From Symsagittifera roscoffensis (Eukaryota > Xenacoelomorpha > Acoela > Convolutidae): a stretch of 64,000 bases of DNA. Below are positions 24,378-34,310 of this stretch, piece after piece. Within the stretch, counting starts at the first letter, position 1, and each line of letters begins with the position of its first letter. The stretch is from positions 16,959,318-17,023,317 of the forward strand of contig NC_087070.1 of the NCBI RefSeq assembly GCF_963678635.1, written 5' to 3'. Position numbers and translations under genes: made by a program. The notes under the pieces were generated by a model that did no database searches, was not told the DNA's origin, and was given only the letters and a program-made list of their open reading frames with translations.

Positions 24378-26621
24378 TCAATGTTCCATTTCTTCCTCCT
24401 GTGATACTGACTCCGCACTTTCGGTTTCCGTGTCTTGTAGCACATCATTGGCTATCCTGACGCTGTTGGAAGCCGTCCTCCAACACTTCTGCTCTTCTAC
24501 CCTCTGTTTACAGCAAGGTAGGGGATCCACGTTGGATTCTCTGTTCCTGCAGAAGCTGTTGTGGAGACACAACGTCACGTTTCTCTCCAAATCTTCTTTC
24601 AGCATCTCTGCCTTCTCATTTCCACTACGCTCACTCGTCCTGGAAATTCTTTCCACAGCGGTGGTCACTGCATTCCGATGAGTCACGAAAGCTCGCTTGA
24701 AAGCTCCTGCCCCAATGTCCAGCTGATATTCACTGTACACTCTGCCATGCTTCGACATATGCTTTTTCGCATACTCGTACAACCATGCAGTCATGTTAGC
24801 TCTGAACCATGGCATCAATCGTTTTTTCGCCCATATCTTCTTCACTTCCATCGGAATGTTTAGAACTTTGCACATTGTCTCAAAAAGATCTAAATCTTTT
24901 AGACAATCTAATTTCCGCAATTGTTCTCTCGTTGGTGCCTCCTGTCTATTATTTTCTCTCACATGAGCTTCCAGCCATCGTATCGCCATCATAACTCCCA
25001 CTATCACTATTGTTACGGGCTGTGATGAATCTGGTAAACCCATGGAGAGCAGCTCTCCAGAGTCCCAGATCAACATCAGATTACTACGCTTGGGATACCA
25101 CCAGGTCTGCAGCAAGCAGTGGCAAGGAAACTCGTCATGTGTCAACATGATGCTCCTCCAATTACGTCTTCCCGAAGCTTCCAGCAATGGTTCCACTTCC
25201 ATCATCACTCGGTGGATTTCATCCTCATCTACTGCATTGTAATCTGTGACAGTTGATCCTCTCTGTTTCTGTTTCTCAAAGTCACTGAAGTTCCCGCTCA
25301 CATATCCCATGAACTTCTTTCCTAGTATTGACTCCAATTCTTCTTTGGTTCTCTCTGGGACTGCTGAGAACATCTTACATAGTAACTCGTAAGACTTTTC
25401 AGACATTCTCGCCAATCTCACACACTTCGGCACTGAGAAGGCTTGATCCACAATCGTTCTTGTTCTCTTCACGTCCACAGCTACGAAATGTACAGGATAT
25501 CTGCTCTTGCACATTGGAGCCAACGTTGAACCCACCAAATATCGTGCTCCTGATGGTCTACAATAAGTTTCGCTGTGTCTGATGTTCATTTCTGTCTCGA
25601 TTGCTTCCCTCCATTTCCCTATGTATTTCTGCTCAGTCTGCAGAACTCCTGGGAATACTTCTACGCTGATGGCTGTGACCATCTCATGTTTCTGTTCTAG
25701 ATTCAATAGTGACTCTAAAGAACCAAACATGCTGTAGAATCCTAGTGCAGTCACTAGATTCACATCGGTTCCTCCATGGCAATCTGCTATCAGTTCCGTT
25801 TCTGTTCTAGCTTTCATCACTACATTTCCAAACAATACCGTCAATTGCTTGTGTTGTTTCTCCAGGGTCCTCACACAGTCCAGACCTCCACAAACGTGAC
25901 CCTCCAGTCCACAGACTTCCGCCAGACAGCTACCAGGTTTGACCCAGTCTTCTGGTCCCCAGCCAGGCAACTCTACTTTATCTTCTCCGTTGCTCTTAGA
26001 GGCTGTTATCATCACATTATATATGATGTTGAGGTCACGCAGGTTACAGTCTGCATTCAGTTCCCTCTGTGTGTCCTGTGTCGCCCGTAATATTGAGTCA
26101 GCGTTGGGACTAGGACACCATGATGGCCTCATCAATTCCCACACTGCCATCAAGCTCGTTCTCAGTAATTCATCTGAGAATCCCAACCCAAACTCCACTC
26201 TCTTGTCGGATTTTGGTACTGAAGGTGCAGTCACCTCTTCTTCCAAGACCAGTCCCAATTTGGCCTGTGTATTGTTAACGCTCTTAATCGTTACAATTCT
26301 GGACGTCCAGAATCTTAGTAACACCGCCTGCTCATAATCAAAGAAGCAATCGCGTATGTCTTCACTCAGGAAAGGATTGTACGCTATCCCTATGATCCCG
26401 GATACGTAGCTATATGACTTCTTCTTGATCGGTCCACAGTATTCACTGGATTTCGGCAATGCTCCCATAGATTCTTTAGTGAGTCTCAACTCCTTGTTTG
26501 AGAATCTCCTGATCTCGTCTATCTTTTTCATGGGTTCCAATTCCTCAGGATCTTTCATGTTTACCCTCATCGGTTTACTTTGCTGCATATCCAGCAGTGC
26601 TAGCAAGAATAAGGCTTTCGT
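24378..26621 (-). CDS. Element B ORF2, segment 3 (C-terminal), unknown function
   Basis: In the same frame as the two preceding segments and separated from segment 2 by one TGA (26622-26624). The protein continues smoothly across it, from MLREGGE to TKALFLLALLDMQQSK. About 747 codons, ending at a TGA at 24378. I recognise no family. It is mixed alpha/beta in character, with Cys- and Trp-rich patches (CHCLLQTWWYPK), one modest hydrophobic stretch (PVTIVIVGVMMAIRWL), basic sequence, and an acidic tail (ESVSQEEEMEH). No signal peptide or clear envelope-like membrane anchor is visible. If the stop is real, this part needs readthrough or is dead; if the TGA is a C-to-T change of CGA or an assembly error, it is the end of one polyprotein. 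Confidence 0.6.
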   Translation of the reverse strand, partial: TKALFLLALLDMQQSKPMRVNMKDPEELEPMKKIDEIRRFSNKELRLTKESMGALPKSSEYCGPIKKKSYSYVSGIIGIAYNPFLSEDIRDCFFDYEQAVLLRFWTSRIVTIKSVNNTQAKLGLVLEEEVTAPSVPKSDKRVEFGLGFSDELLRTSLMAVWELMRPSWCPSPNADSILRATQDTQRELNADCNLRDLNIIYNVMITASKSNGEDKVELPGWGPEDWVKPGSCLAEVCGLEGHVCGGLDCVRTLEKQHKQLTVLFGNVVMKARTETELIADCHGGTDVNLVTALGFYSMFGSLESLLNLEQKHEMVTAISVEVFPGVLQTEQKYIGKWREAIETEMNIRHSETYCRPSGARYLVGSTLAPMCKSRYPVHFVAVDVKRTRTIVDQAFSVPKCVRLARMSEKSYELLCKMFSAVPERTKEELESILGKKFMGYVSGNFSDFEKQKQRGSTVTDYNAVDEDEIHRVMMEVEPLLEASGRRNWRSIMLTHDEFPCHCLLQTWWYPKRSNLMLIWDSGELLSMGLPDSSQPVTIVIVGVMMAIRWLEAHVRENNRQEAPTREQLRKLDCLKDLDLFETMCKVLNIPMEVKKIWAKKRLMPWFRANMTAWLYEYAKKHMSKHGRVYSEYQLDIGAGAFKRAFVTHRNAVTTAVERISRTSERSGNEKAEMLKEDLERNVTLCLHNSFCRNRESNVDPLPCCKQRVEEQKCWRTASNSVRIANDVLQDTETESAESVSQEEEMEH

Positions 26622-28187
26622 TCACTCACCGCCTTCCCTCAACATTTTAACACAAGTGTTTAATGCAGGTACTGAAATCTGCTCTATCAGGAATCGAATG
26701 AAACAGAGAGCGTCTCTCCGCTTCGCACACGCTACTGCTGCTCCCTCCTGGACTATCAGATCCCTCAGATTCGTCATAAGGAAAACTTTTTCTTCTTTTG
26801 ATATCTTTCTTTCTTCTGAATCATATTCTTCGCGAGTCAGTCCCATCATGCACCAGGCGAACCTGAGTTGTAACTCTGTCCTTACGTAAGGTACTGCCAC
26901 GAGAGCATGTATTCTTGGCGTAGTCCTCATTTCTTCTTCGAAATACCTCAATACTACTGCTTTCCATGGAAGGCTCACTAACTGCTCTATCGTTTCCGCC
27001 TGTACGTCAGACGACGCCAAAGTTCCATACGCCTTCTGCTTGAGGGTGGTGCCTTGCAACATCATTTCCAGATAACCCTCCATGGCTTTTTCGTCTTCCA
27101 GGGCCATTACATACCCTCTAGCCGAGTTTCGGTATTCCAACATCTCCATGTATCCACCGGTGGGTTCATCTATCGACACTGTCTCCGACACTGTTAGTCG
27201 GTTGTATTCCACTGGTGTTAGTTGTCCTGCAACACTTCCCTTTCCATGATTCATGGGAGATGGCTTGAAGTCCCTCATTTTGCTCTCTCCACATTGGCTT
27301 AGTATTTCCATTTCTAAAGCTGCTCCAGTCAGAGTGCGGTCACTCCTTTTGGATTTATAACCGGTTGACTTTATCCCCGCCATGAGAATGGGTGGCACCA
27401 TCGCTATATCGGTTAATATTCTATCTGTGCCAGACAATTGATAATCACCTTGCCCCAAATCCATGACCTCCTCGACTCGCTTCCTTTTCGTTGAGTTACC
27501 AGCTTTCATCGATATTCCTGAATCCACTTTCGTCTTTCCAATTCTCCTCGGCATCACTCTGCTGCCTAACTTCATTTTCATCGCATTGATCTTATCAATC
27601 ACCATTTTCGATCGCATCGTCCCTCTCCTGGTTCTTGACAGGTACACCACCTCTCCTTCATCGTCCTGCGGCACCATCTTGATGGGAGAATTCGCTTCAC
27701 TCTCATCAGTGGCTGAGTCGATCAATAACTCACTCAGTCTCCCTTCACACTCATCAAGTTTGTCAAGTACTTCTCTCATCAAGGGTTGATTGAGACCTGT
27801 TTTGAGGATGGACTGGGTCCCATAGCTCTGAATCACGGTCCAGACTTCTTCCATAAACACCACTCTGTCCAGCTTACATCCCGCCCTACTCTCGTGGTCT
27901 CGGTGATGTACTTCCCATTCTTCTTCGGGCAGCGTTCCCAAGAAAGGTACTCTGGCTGAGGCCTCTATTCTTCTCCTCCGAGGTGATTCCATGAGGATTC
28001 TCTGGTCGTTATTTCTCGAATTGCCAGGAGAGCTGCTCTCCGGCAAATTCTGTTTCATTTCCATAAAGGCTGACGGAGGCTCCAGTGTCGAGGTGCCTTC
28101 ATCCGCTGGTTCAGTCGTTTCCAACGTATCCGCATTATTTTCAAGATCACTGAAGATGTTAAAATCCAGGCTGGATGTTCCTCCTGT
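26622..28187 (-). CDS. Element B ORF2, segment 2 (central), unknown function
   Basis: In frame with segment 1 and continuing directly after its TAG at 28188 (DDRA, stop, TGGTSSLDFN). About 520 codons. The first ~100 residues are acidic, Pro/Ser-rich and probably disordered. A basic patch follows (SPRRRRIEASARVPFL), then Lys/Arg-rich sequence (SRVMPRRIGKTKVD, STKRKRVEEV) and a more ordered helical C-terminal half. No known domain recognised. An ATG-like start exists at 28059 (MEMKQNL), so separate translation is possible but not needed given the shared frame. It ends at TGA 26622-26624. Confidence 0.6.
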   Translation of the reverse strand, partial: TGGTSSLDFNIFSDLENNADTLETTEPADEGTSTLEPPSAFMEMKQNLPESSSPGNSRNNDQRILMESPRRRRIEASARVPFLGTLPEEEWEVHHRDHESRAGCKLDRVVFMEEVWTVIQSYGTQSILKTGLNQPLMREVLDKLDECEGRLSELLIDSATDESEANSPIKMVPQDDEGEVVYLSRTRRGTMRSKMVIDKINAMKMKLGSRVMPRRIGKTKVDSGISMKAGNSTKRKRVEEVMDLGQGDYQLSGTDRILTDIAMVPPILMAGIKSTGYKSKRSDRTLTGAALEMEILSQCGESKMRDFKPSPMNHGKGSVAGQLTPVEYNRLTVSETVSIDEPTGGYMEMLEYRNSARGYVMALEDEKAMEGYLEMMLQGTTLKQKAYGTLASSDVQAETIEQLVSLPWKAVVLRYFEEEMRTTPRIHALVAVPYVRTELQLRFAWCMMGLTREEYDSEERKISKEEKVFLMTNLRDLIVQEGAAVACAKRRDALCFIRFLIEQISVPALNTCVKMLREGGE

Positions 28188-31100
28188 CTATGCCCTGTCG
28201 TCTTCCCCACCAGCTTGACCTTGTTGCATGGGTTCTTCGGTCTGACGACTTCCATCCTGTCCGTCATTTCCTTCCGACTTATCTTTGTTCGGGCTCACTG
28301 GTCTTTGTTCGTCATTGTCGGCTTCTTCCTGAAATTTCGGTATGAGCAGTGTACCGGCCGATTCATCTTCCTCTTCTCCATGGACCACTTTGGTTTCTTC
28401 ACAGCCGAAGGGTGCTAGGATGGTTCTCGTCTGCAGTACTCCTGTCATTTTCATCTCCTGTTTTACGCTAGTCAGGATCAATGAGGCTTCAGGCAATTCT
28501 GTCCTGCCTCTCATTCTCATCGGAGTTAAGCCTAGTCCCTTCCATTCCTCATCAAATCTTCCAGGCTTGGGAGTAGCGGCGTTGCTTATTCGCCTTCTCG
28601 TCGCTTGATCCGTGTATGCAAATCGTGTGTACTGTAACACGGCGGCATTTCTCCCCACGAAGTATGGATCCATCGTTCCCACGAAATTCCCTACTCTCTT
28701 TTCATTGGTTTCGAATGCTCTCAACCTATGAGTTTGTACCACGGAGACTGCTCCGAGCAACATCCTTCTTATCAGAGGGAATTCAGGGATTGCCTCTGGT
28801 AGCTTCTTGTAATCGCCCCAGTCCTTCGTCTCTTCTCTCACTTTGTGAAATGCTGCAGTGAGACGAGGTACTCTGGTTATTTCACCATTCGTTTTGTCAT
28901 AGGGCCTCAGATTCCAAAGCTTTGGAAACACCTCGATGTGTCCTCTTTCTACTTCTCCGATGCGGTCACGGAAGTGATCGTCAAAATTGATGACTGTCAT
29001 CTCTGGCTCCAATATTTTCGCAAACAACAGATCTTCACTCATGAGCTCCCGCAGTGTGTGCTGCTCACACCAGTTCAGTGTACTACCGTCCACTGCCGAT
29101 ATGAGGTTCACGTGCAGCACCGACCTCCTATATGCTTCCACTTTAACGTCAGGGAACGCAAACGTGACTGCTGGTCCATAGATCACTGTCACGAACTCCG
29201 TGACTCCTCTGATCAGCGCCAAGGGATCGGTCCTCATAGCCAAGCTCAGATCCGTTAATAGCGGCATGCCTCCAACATGTCGTCTAACATCTTCCTCTCT
29301 TTCAATTGTCTCGTCTTCTCCGGTTCCAAAGCGATTTTGCTGCAAGAGATATTGGATAAGAGTGTGTCTCAGGTCTCTTATTTTGTTCCACGAGTCCGTG
29401 GATTTCTTCATATCCAGATTCCTCACTCTCTCTCTCATCTGCTCTGGACAACGTGCCAGTTTCATTAGTCCTCCCAAGTTTCCGTGGGTTATTGCGATCA
29501 ATGTCAGAAGTCCATCTAGTCGCAGGTTCTGTATTCCATCCGTGAGCAGTATCGCCGGTCCTTTCACGAAACTCTCCGCTCCGAATGTCACGAACAAGGC
29601 TATTAATTCCACTATCGATACTCTCACTACTGCTTGGAGGAATTCCTTTATCAAATAGTGCGAGACTTTCGGGTAAACTTTTGCCAAGAAGGACGCGGTC
29701 CATCCGGCTCCCAACCCTTCTAGCATGCTGTCTGTCCTTTCAAATCCCTCATGTCCCTTCACTTCCTGGGTCCAGAAGGTTTCCAGAGTAATCTGACACA
29801 TTCTGTTCACAAACTCCGCTGTCTTTTCTCCGGCATTTTCCGCCAGGTTCACCTCCTTCAACAAGTAGGCATGTATCTTCGTGATCATTACGGGGCCTTG
29901 CTGAAAAGCATCTGCACCCAATGCCGCTACTCTAGGATTCAGGTGTAGCCACTGGTTGGCTTCCGGCTTGGTTCTCAGAACCATCGCCTCCAGATGAGCT
30001 CTCGTCTCTAGTGAATTTTTTCTTCTTGTGTCTTCACTTGCCACTTCCATTGCTCGGAACCATAAGTCGTTGGACATTGCCGTGATCACTCGATGGTCGT
30101 CGTCTATTTCCGGTTTCAGTTTGAGTTGCCGACTGAAGTTGGACAGTTCCAACCCCAGCACTTCGTCCAACACTAACATGTGTAGCGCGTGGTCCTTGAA
30201 TCCTCTCATCGCGTTTGAGATATCTGACCATACTGCAGGCAGTTCAGCCTTAAGTGGCCTCAGGTTCTCCATTTCTATCATGCGATTCGGGGCCGATATG
30301 ATCACATCAAATTTTCCTTCCGAAAGTAAGGCTACCATTGCATACACAAACTTCAGTCCATCCGGGAGATGTGCATATCCCGGAGACAACGCAAATACTA
30401 CTCTCATTGCCATTTTATTGAATGACCCCTCCTTCGTCGCATCCACCACTTCACCCATCGACTCCAGGATGTCTTTTATTGCTGGCCATACTGCGTTTTC
30501 TGCTGTTGCAGGATCTCTGAGCCTGCTCAGAAAACCTCTACTGTGTAGATGGTCATTGATGCCAGCAAACACAATCGTAATTGGGTTCATGTCTGTCTGC
30601 CTTTGTACCCCTATAGCCAAAGATACTGACTGCAATAGGTCTAGGTCAACCGCGGCCAGCATTATGACGTCCGGCCAAAACAAAGACTTGGAGGTGTATA
30701 CGAATTCTGAATTCGCTACTACCATGATCGTGGCCTTCCTCATCTCTGCTTTGTCATAGGCGGCGAAGATTGTCTCATCTTTCTTTATCGCTGTCAATCC
30801 GCCATATCTCTGGGCATCATCATCTTGGTTCACTAGTTTTGGGTACACTCTCTCCTTCACATGACCAGGTGGTGTCGTCAGCTGCCTAAATATCTTCACG
30901 TGTTGTCCAATCGGCGCTCTCGCCGTCAGGAATCTTCCTGGTCTCTCTTCACAATTCCCCTCATCATGGTTCAATCTCACATCTTGCAACGGTCTCGCTT
31001 TCACTGGCCCCATCGTGTTGTTAGAGGGCAGTCCCTCCAAATCAGCAAATCTCAAGGCCGTCGTGGAGCTGAAATTTATGCTAGCGGCTATCAACCAGTC

Positions 31101-33014
31101 TACGCCGGTTATCGAGTACAATTTGCTGACGGATAGCATCGCTCCATTCAACATCCTCCTTGCATCTTCGATGAAGCTTACTCTCTGGAGATCCAGCTTC
31201 ATTAGTTCGTCTTTGTATATATGCCAAGGAGACGGTATGGATCTCGACCACAACAATGAGCCTCTGCTCGGTCTTTCCTCTCGACTGGTACTCGTCGTCT
31301 CCGATCTAGTGTCCGATCTAGATGTGCCTGCTACTTCTTCGATTGGTTGGTTGACAGGTCCTCTGACTCTAGGATTCAGGTCCAAAGGTTCAATGTCCAT
31401 GAGGATCATTCTTCCGGCATTTCGATTTGCTAGGTTTCTCAAGATGTTGTTCCATCTCATGACTCCCTCGTTGTGCCTTCTTCCTGATGCTGTCAGGCTT
31501 CTCGCGTTCATTGGCACCGTGCAAACGGTCAGTACCGCGCAACTGAACTTCTGCCAGAGAGTAGTGAACAAACACACCATCATTGACTCCCACAGTGCTT
31601 CCTGCTCGTCTGAACCTCTGGAGATGTCATTCGTCCCAACTAAGATCATCACATTGGGAATCTTCCCTGGATTCATCAGTTCCACCATCCGATATAATTG
31701 GGCTATCGTCGCGCCTCCAAAGGCCATCACCGTGGTGACCCATGAGGTCCTCAAATTCGACAGCACTCTGACTAAGCTGTCTCCCAATATCAGGTGAGAT
31801 GTCCCGAGTGGTGGTTGCTGCAGGTTCACAGCCGGGCTCCAGGTAGCTCGATTGAAGCAGGCCCTCGGATCTGTCTCCGGAACTCCCGTGAAATTATACT
31901 TCAATTGATTATTCTTCTGCACGTCTATTATACGAGACACTTTCTTCGCTGGCATCTTTCGTACTTTCCTCTCTGGGATTCTCGAGCTCCCCATGAGTGG
32001 TGTCACGTTACTTATCCCTTGTCTGATCACGGTCTGGGAGAGTTGTACTCTGCCCGTATCGTCAATCGTTCCATAGGGTGCAGTCACCCCGGAACCTGGC
32101 GCATTCTTGTTAGCAACCAGTCGTCCAGCTGTCTCTATCAGCCTCCTCACTGTCTGTTCTACGACGGGATCACCCAAGGTGTCACTAGGATCCGGGATTG
32201 TTACTCGATTCGTCTCTGCCTCTGCTGGAAGCCGTGTCTCCGTTGTTTGACTCATCTCTCGAGGTGTCAAGAGCTCCATCGGGGACTGCCCACGAGGAAT
32301 ATCCCTTGCAGGTATCACTTTCTCCACGGCCTTTGTCAACGCCACCTGCTCCGATCGCTCTTTGTATTCCTGCCTTAAGCGCTCGATCTCTTGACCCTGC
32401 TTTTTGTTGCAGTCTTCAAACAACTTTCTCCACATGTCCCGGTCTTCCTCCATCTGGAGCATGCTTTTGGTCATCTCGTCCAGCTCCTTCTTCGTACTTC
32501 TCAGCTGATCGTTCATCTCGTCCAGATCTTGTATGGTTTGGTTCGTCTGAACCTTCTGTGTTACTTTCGCCCTTTTTGGTGGCACAGCTGCTCTCAGTGG
32601 TGAACCAGACGAGGTCGCCTCGCTGTTCATCTCCCGATGCATTCTCGTCAGCCCAGGTTTAGGCTTAGAGGGCATTGGCATCTCACCTGGTTGGTAAGTC
32701 CTAGAACTTCCCAATCCAGGCTCATTCGCCAAGTCACTCCCTGAGAGAGCCCCGTTTCTCCACCTCATCACTCTCATGTTCGGGCGGTCTAGTACTCCTC
32801 TTTCTCCATATGCTGCCATCAACAGGACTTCCGTGGGGCGGTCCCCACGGTTGTCGTGCCCCAAGATGTTGATCAGGGCGGTCAGCAACATGACCACCTC
32901 TGGGTCCTCCAGAGCGAAGTCCTGTTCGATCAGCCGACGATAGATCGCATCTACCATCGGTCCTACATATGCCTCTGCCAGGTCCATCAATTCATCCAGG
33001 TTAAAGTTGTCCAT
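28188..33014 (-). CDS. Element B ORF2, segment 1, with SGNH/GDSL-hydrolase-like domain
   Basis: Starts with ATG at 33014 (MDNFNLDELMDLAEAY) and runs 1,608 codons to TAG at 28188. A coiled coil lies at about 155-225 (EMNDQLRSTKKELDEMTK). Residues of about 405-550 look like an SGNH hydrolase: block I ILGDSLVRVL with the nucleophile-type GDS at 411-413, a Gly in block II (AFGGATI, about 433), and block III VMILVGTNDI with GTND at 460-463. The block V Asp-His pair is not obvious, so catalysis is uncertain. A second region (about 760-1000) has a similar but degenerate plan (PDVIML, then IVFAGINDHL at about 818), possibly a duplicated fold. The rest is unrecognised and ends in an acidic, Gln-rich linker. 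SGNH/esterase domains are known in some CR1-type retrotransposon ORF1 proteins; in a Ty3-type element after pol it is unusual. Confidence 0.75.
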   Translation of the reverse strand: MDNFNLDELMDLAEAYVGPMVDAIYRRLIEQDFALEDPEVVMLLTALINILGHDNRGDRPTEVLLMAAYGERGVLDRPNMRVMRWRNGALSGSDLANEPGLGSSRTYQPGEMPMPSKPKPGLTRMHREMNSEATSSGSPLRAAVPPKRAKVTQKVQTNQTIQDLDEMNDQLRSTKKELDEMTKSMLQMEEDRDMWRKLFEDCNKKQGQEIERLRQEYKERSEQVALTKAVEKVIPARDIPRGQSPMELLTPREMSQTTETRLPAEAETNRVTIPDPSDTLGDPVVEQTVRRLIETAGRLVANKNAPGSGVTAPYGTIDDTGRVQLSQTVIRQGISNVTPLMGSSRIPERKVRKMPAKKVSRIIDVQKNNQLKYNFTGVPETDPRACFNRATWSPAVNLQQPPLGTSHLILGDSLVRVLSNLRTSWVTTVMAFGGATIAQLYRMVELMNPGKIPNVMILVGTNDISRGSDEQEALWESMMVCLFTTLWQKFSCAVLTVCTVPMNARSLTASGRRHNEGVMRWNNILRNLANRNAGRMILMDIEPLDLNPRVRGPVNQPIEEVAGTSRSDTRSETTSTSREERPSRGSLLWSRSIPSPWHIYKDELMKLDLQRVSFIEDARRMLNGAMLSVSKLYSITGVDWLIAASINFSSTTALRFADLEGLPSNNTMGPVKARPLQDVRLNHDEGNCEERPGRFLTARAPIGQHVKIFRQLTTPPGHVKERVYPKLVNQDDDAQRYGGLTAIKKDETIFAAYDKAEMRKATIMVVANSEFVYTSKSLFWPDVIMLAAVDLDLLQSVSLAIGVQRQTDMNPITIVFAGINDHLHSRGFLSRLRDPATAENAVWPAIKDILESMGEVVDATKEGSFNKMAMRVVFALSPGYAHLPDGLKFVYAMVALLSEGKFDVIISAPNRMIEMENLRPLKAELPAVWSDISNAMRGFKDHALHMLVLDEVLGLELSNFSRQLKLKPEIDDDHRVITAMSNDLWFRAMEVASEDTRRKNSLETRAHLEAMVLRTKPEANQWLHLNPRVAALGADAFQQGPVMITKIHAYLLKEVNLAENAGEKTAEFVNRMCQITLETFWTQEVKGHEGFERTDSMLEGLGAGWTASFLAKVYPKVSHYLIKEFLQAVVRVSIVELIALFVTFGAESFVKGPAILLTDGIQNLRLDGLLTLIAITHGNLGGLMKLARCPEQMRERVRNLDMKKSTDSWNKIRDLRHTLIQYLLQQNRFGTGEDETIEREEDVRRHVGGMPLLTDLSLAMRTDPLALIRGVTEFVTVIYGPAVTFAFPDVKVEAYRRSVLHVNLISAVDGSTLNWCEQHTLRELMSEDLLFAKILEPEMTVINFDDHFRDRIGEVERGHIEVFPKLWNLRPYDKTNGEITRVPRLTAAFHKVREETKDWGDYKKLPEAIPEFPLIRRMLLGAVSVVQTHRLRAFETNEKRVGNFVGTMDPYFVGRNAAVLQYTRFAYTDQATRRRISNAATPKPGRFDEEWKGLGLTPMRMRGRTELPEASLILTSVKQEMKMTGVLQTRTILAPFGCEETKVVHGEEEDESAGTLLIPKFQEEADNDEQRPVSPNKDKSEGNDGQDGSRQTEEPMQQGQAGGEDDRA

Positions 33015-33409
33015 TCTATTCTTTTCAAGTTTGATTTGATTCGATTCGATAACTGACTCAAGTGAGTAATTTAAATGATCAATCAGGATCTAGAAAAGCA
33101 ATCACGAATGTCACATTTGTCAGTTTCACTTTAACATATATCGTTAAAATTTGCTTAAAAACAGTTCAGATAAAAAGATATTTATCCTAAAATTTATTAA
33201 AATCAATTGGTTTCTAAAATTTTGGAATTCGACCTAAGATTGGACAGTCCAAACTTTGGATCTATTCCCAAGATCGTCATTTAGTTGTTCATGGTCACTA
33301 ACCCCTACTTACCCATGATCTTAATAACCTAACACATAACATAACATAACACACATATCACATATTACACACAACTTAATCTTTGGCCTAACACCCTCTC
33401 GCACATCAC
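33015..33409 (-). other. Intercistronic region between macrodomain ORF and ORF2
   Basis: About 395 AT-rich bases, including a simple ATAACATAACAC-type repeat at 33327-33375. No gene is visible. It separates the pol-linked frame from ORF2, so ORF2 probably needs its own translation strategy, such as a spliced or subgenomic transcript. I could not identify a convincing splice acceptor. Confidence 0.5.
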
Positions 33410-34310
33410 TCAGCCTATACTTAAGTAATATTTCTTATGTAGATATACTTGTATGTTCGTATCAGAGAATATCACGTGTACAAGCGCGTACAATTCCCGA
33501 GGATGCAGTCTTCCTCTGTTTGGATCGTACACTGGAAGCGAGAGCTCCTTCACGTCCATTTCCACAAGGAAGTCCCTCAGCCTCGTCAAAGACAAGACTA
33601 GGTTTTCTGGGTCCACGTGCTGCTTCTCCGTCGCCCTCGTTACCAAGAAGCATAAGTACTTTCCCGGTATCTGCGACACCGCCGGAGGTAAGGCTGCTAC
33701 GCCCCCTATCCCTGGTCTTTGCTTCCAAAGGAATTCCACGTTTTTGTATTCTCTCTTAAAATCTGCCGCTAACGCTGTCCTAAAACTCATGTCTGCGGTG
33801 ATTGCTATCGCACATGTTCTGTTTGTGAGTATGAAATCACTGTCTGTTAGTATTATGTTACCTGAATATTCATTTGGTAAGTTAAAATATGACTCAACTA
33901 CCCTGCCTATGTCAGGTTTCTTAGGCTCTTCGCCGGTTTCTGTTTCTAAGTCTCCTGTTTCTCTTGCTATTCTTAATGTTTTTATTATCAAGTTTTCAGA
34001 GTGGGTAAGTCCTACCCCCACTCCCCGGACAAAAACATCCATCGACGTCCCCGTCGATCGCATACCGGGTATCAAGTCAAGGTTAGAAGCTGGAATGAGT
34101 AGTCGTCCTTCCTGGGCAGCCCAGGAAGGATCATCTCGTTCAGTCTTGATGTATTTCATGCTTTCACGATCTACGTCTTGAATTGTGACGCTAGTCTCCT
34201 CTGGATCCGAGGTCGTTTCATTCAGCCACTCTAAGACACGCAGGTTCGTCAGGTCTTGTTCATATGACTGCTGTTGCTCATCGTCGAACTCTACCTCGGT
34301 TTCGACCAGT
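33410..34310 (-). CDS. Macrodomain-like ORF at the end of element B pol
   Basis: The frame is open from about 34310 with ATG at 34159 (MKYIKTER) and ends at 33410. Residues of about 99-245, counted from that ATG, follow the plan of TARG1/OARD1-type macrodomains: a block like AIAITADMSFRTALAADF where TARG1 has its SEDxxMxxGIAxxFK motif, then GKYLCFLVTRAT (its RYIYYLITKK strand), DPENLVLSLTRLRDF, a strand KELSLPVYDPNRG in place of SMPRIGCGLD, and IFSDTNIQVYL at the end. Macrodomains bind or hydrolyse ADP-ribose. The Gly-rich loop and Asp of the TARG1 active site are not conserved, so binding without catalysis, or another ligand, is possible. The segment before the ATG is continuous acidic sequence that fits the pol tail after a one-base shift at about 34310, so the domain may have been the C-terminus of Pol. 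Confidence 0.6.

Noticed and set aside
24378-28187. An envelope gene downstream of pol
   Set aside because: No signal peptide, no convincing membrane anchor, no furin-type site followed by a fusion-peptide-like stretch, and no Cys pattern of known env proteins were seen.
26622-28190. A variant genetic code reading TAG and TGA as sense
   Set aside because: The host GASZ-like exons and element C use standard stops and codons, and only two such codons occur in 8.6 kb. Nonsense changes, readthrough or base errors explain this better.
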